NCBI RefSeq assembly: GCF_038007305.1
Contig: NZ_JBBOWV010000001.1
Coordinates: forward strand, 1,912,501 to 1,976,500
Length of the DNA: 64,000 nt
Direction: 5' to 3'
DNA from: Solibacillus sp. FSL W7-1436
GTDB lineage: Bacteria > Bacillota > Bacilli > Bacillales_A > Planococcaceae
A program made the position numbers and the translations under genes. Below the pieces are notes generated by a model, which saw nothing but the letters and a program-made list of their open reading frames with translations, did no database searches and was not told the origin of the DNA. Positions 63,401 to 64,000 of the stretch are shown here, one piece after another (within the stretch, counting starts at the first letter, position 1; the number at the start of each line of letters is the position of its first letter).

Positions 63401-63673
63401 TTAAATCCGAACCCGCCATCAGATGAAGCAATCAATAGCATGGAGATCGCGCGTGCTTCCAAAGAAGAAAAAGATTTGCAAATTGCAAATTTGACAAGCT
63501 TTAAAGATGCGAATGCGGACAATAGTCAAGAAGCGCTTGACCGTTTAAAAGAAGTCGCTAAAACAGGCGGCAATATTTTTGAAGAATTAATGGAAACAGT
63601 TAAAGTAGCGAGCCTTGGCCAAATTACTCATGCCCTTTATGAAGTAGGCGGTCAATATCGCCGGAATATGTAA
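60431..63673 (+). CDS. icmF: Fused isobutyryl-CoA mutase IcmF
   Basis: A 1080-residue fusion. B12-binding domain (1-140, with FDGHDASIN holding the cobalt-ligand His), then a MeaI-type GTPase chaperone (about 195-410: Walker [39 protein letters not shown]) and the TIM-barrel mutase (from about 530). The specificity positions are Phe583 (RQFAG) and Gln727 (QGQNT), as in IcmF, not the Tyr/Arg of methylmalonyl-CoA mutase or Leu/His of pivalyl-CoA mutase. So it should interconvert isobutyryl- and n-butyryl-CoA, linking valine breakdown to beta-oxidation. Start after AAAGGGG. Confidence 0.95.
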   Translation: MGKTEVYKPKNHIRFVTASSLFDGHDASINIMRRILQSSGAEVIHLGHNRSVEEVVNAAIQEDAQGVALSSYQGGHIEYFKYMYDLLREKGAPHIKIYGGGGGVILPREIKELHDYGIAGIFSPEDGRQLGLQGMINKKLEGADFSTLKGNYKELLEKLTTDTPEILANLITAAENGGDAEIEEMLQLARAKSLNTPVIGITGTGGAGKSSLTDELIRRFLQEFPDKKLAIISVDPTKQKTGGALLGDRIRMNAIFNNRVYMRSLATRGSHTELSSSIGDVLDVVRTAGYDLILVETSGIGQGDAEITKYTDLSMYVMTSEFGAPTQLEKIDMIDFADLIAINKFERKGSEDALRQVQKQYQRSRELWEEPLDHMPVFGTIASQFNDLGTNSLFAALVAKINEKFGLNWETSYEQFVKTQKQNIVIPNDRRYYLREISETVRNYHKHAEQQAALATKWYQLEGTKALLPESETALIASIDSLLEGVQNELTAESKHILKNWNALKEAYAGDELITKVRDKEIKTILRTESLSGLKIPKVALPNFKDYGEILRWVYKENVPGEFPYTAGVFPFKREGEDPKRQFAGEGTPERTNKRFHYLSKDDDAKRLSTAFDSVTLYGEDPHTRPDIYGKVGESGVSVCTLEDMKKLYAGFDLCAPSTSVSMTINGPAPIILAMFMNTAIDQQVQKREQELGRTLTVEEFTETREQTLQVVRGTVQADILKEDQGQNTCIFSTEFALRMMGDIQQYFIDHKVRNYYSVSISGYHIAEAGANPISQLAFTLANGFTYVEYYLSRGMNIDDFAPNLSFFFSNGLDPEYTVIGRVARRIWAVVMREKYGANDRSQKLKYHIQTSGRSLHAQEIDFNDIRTTLQALMALQDNCNSLHTNAYDEAITTPTEESVRRAMAIQMIITKEHGLSKNENPLQGAFIIEELTQLVEQAVLEEFDRMNDRGGVLGAMETQYQRGKIQEESMHYEHLKHSGQLPIIGVNTYLNPNPPSDEAINSMEIARASKEEKDLQIANLTSFKDANADNSQEALDRLKEVAKTGGNIFEELMETVKVASLGQITHALYEVGGQYRRNM

Positions 63674-63843
63674 GGTAAGACAGATTTATTGTGTAGCATT
63701 GCTGAAAACAACTTAATAACTAGCCTTATTTACTTAGTTATTAGAAAAAAATGCAAAAAAATGAACTTAGAATACCACGAGTGCGGAAATTTTCGTTATA
63801 CTAGTAAATACATGGACGATCTGATGAAGGAAGGTGCGCAATA
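63674..63843 (+). other. Gap after icmF
   Basis: About 170 AT-rich bases. AATAACTA and TAGTTATT (about 63716-63741) can pair but no T-run follows, so termination is weak at best. TATACT near 63797 could be a -10 element for the next gene; no clear -35 is seen. Confidence 0.4.
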
Positions 63844-64000
63844 GTGCAACAGTATGTACATTATATTTTAATTTTAGCATGCCTAATTGCAACCTTCTTT
63901 TTATATAACCGACAATTAGCGGCAATCCCTTTGCTGCTTTTATCCTTCATTTTATTTTATGTTGCCTATAAAAAAGTAACAAATTTAAAAAACAAGAAAT
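63844..64000 (+). CDS. Small membrane protein, 3' end outside window
   Basis: Frame from GTG at 63844, open to the window edge (52 codons). AAGGAAGGTG lies seven bases before the start. Two hydrophobic stretches (about residues 5-21 and 27-42) predict two membrane helices, followed by a basic KKVTNLKNKK. I do not recognise the family. Confidence 0.55.
   Translation, partial: MQQYVHYILILACLIATFFLYNRQLAAIPLLLLSFILFYVAYKKVTNLKNKK

Overview
The window looks like chromosomal DNA of a Gram-positive, spore-forming Bacillales, most likely Planococcaceae (Solibacillus or Lysinibacillus type). The DNA is AT-rich, starts are preceded by strong AGGAGG-like ribosome sites (several with TTG or GTG starts), and sporulation (gerQ, rsfA, pbpG) and bacillithiol (bshB2, yojF) genes are present. 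A long stretch keeps the order of the B. subtilis ywd-ywf-ywh-ywi-ywj region: ung, ywdI, ywdK, gerQ, hemQ, lipL, rsfA, ywfO, ywhB, ywhD, pbpG, speB, ywiB, argS, fadF and acdA. The genus is an inference; the gene families are read directly.

Layout. 1-2.8 kb: the 3' part of a uvrX-type Y-family polymerase gene and a YolD-family gene, separated by an IS110-family element. 3.1-6.2 kb: an epimerase-like threonine dehydrogenase, an acyl-CoA ligase and a small membrane protein. 6.3-12.2 kb (minus strand): trpE-D-C-F-B-A, with four-base overlaps throughout, behind a tryptophan T-box leader; trpE has lost its catalytic core in frame. 12.2-12.8 kb: queT under a preQ1-I riboswitch. 13.1-16.0 kb: a three-gene TrpXYZ-type ABC importer. 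16.2-24.4 kb: ilvA, an SDR, a YjiH-like membrane protein, yojF-bshB2, pdxK and the ung cluster. 24.5-29.5 kb: an amidohydrolase coupled to a chemoreceptor, then a non-coding array of TTCTAATA boxes on a 21-bp period, into which an IS256-family element has moved. 29.5-39.3 kb: gerQ through speB. 39.7-44.1 kb: an SGNH hydrolase, an acyltransferase-3 protein and two tandem membrane GGDEF proteins. 44.3-47.8 kb: ywiB-argS and an acyl-CoA dehydrogenase.

47.8-52.5 kb is a vitamin B12 module: cobalamin riboswitch, btuF, btuC, a btuD-cbiZ fusion and a PduO-type adenosyltransferase. 52.6-63.7 kb is a fatty and branched-chain acyl-CoA degradation cluster: fadF, thiolase, 3-hydroxybutyryl-CoA dehydrogenase, two acyl-CoA dehydrogenases, a TetR regulator and the B12-dependent fused mutase IcmF. 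The two modules fit together: imported and adenosylated B12 is the cofactor of IcmF. Two similar palindromes before fadF and the thiolase are candidate sites for the TetR regulator.

Best leads: the catalytically deleted TrpE that keeps both tryptophan-binding motifs; the 21-bp-phased box array; a possible guide RNA in the long 3' non-coding end of the IS110 element; a dispersed GC-rich repeat (three copies), one copy lying between the B12 riboswitch terminator and btuF; and the paired TetR-type operators. No rRNA, tRNA or CRISPR array was seen.
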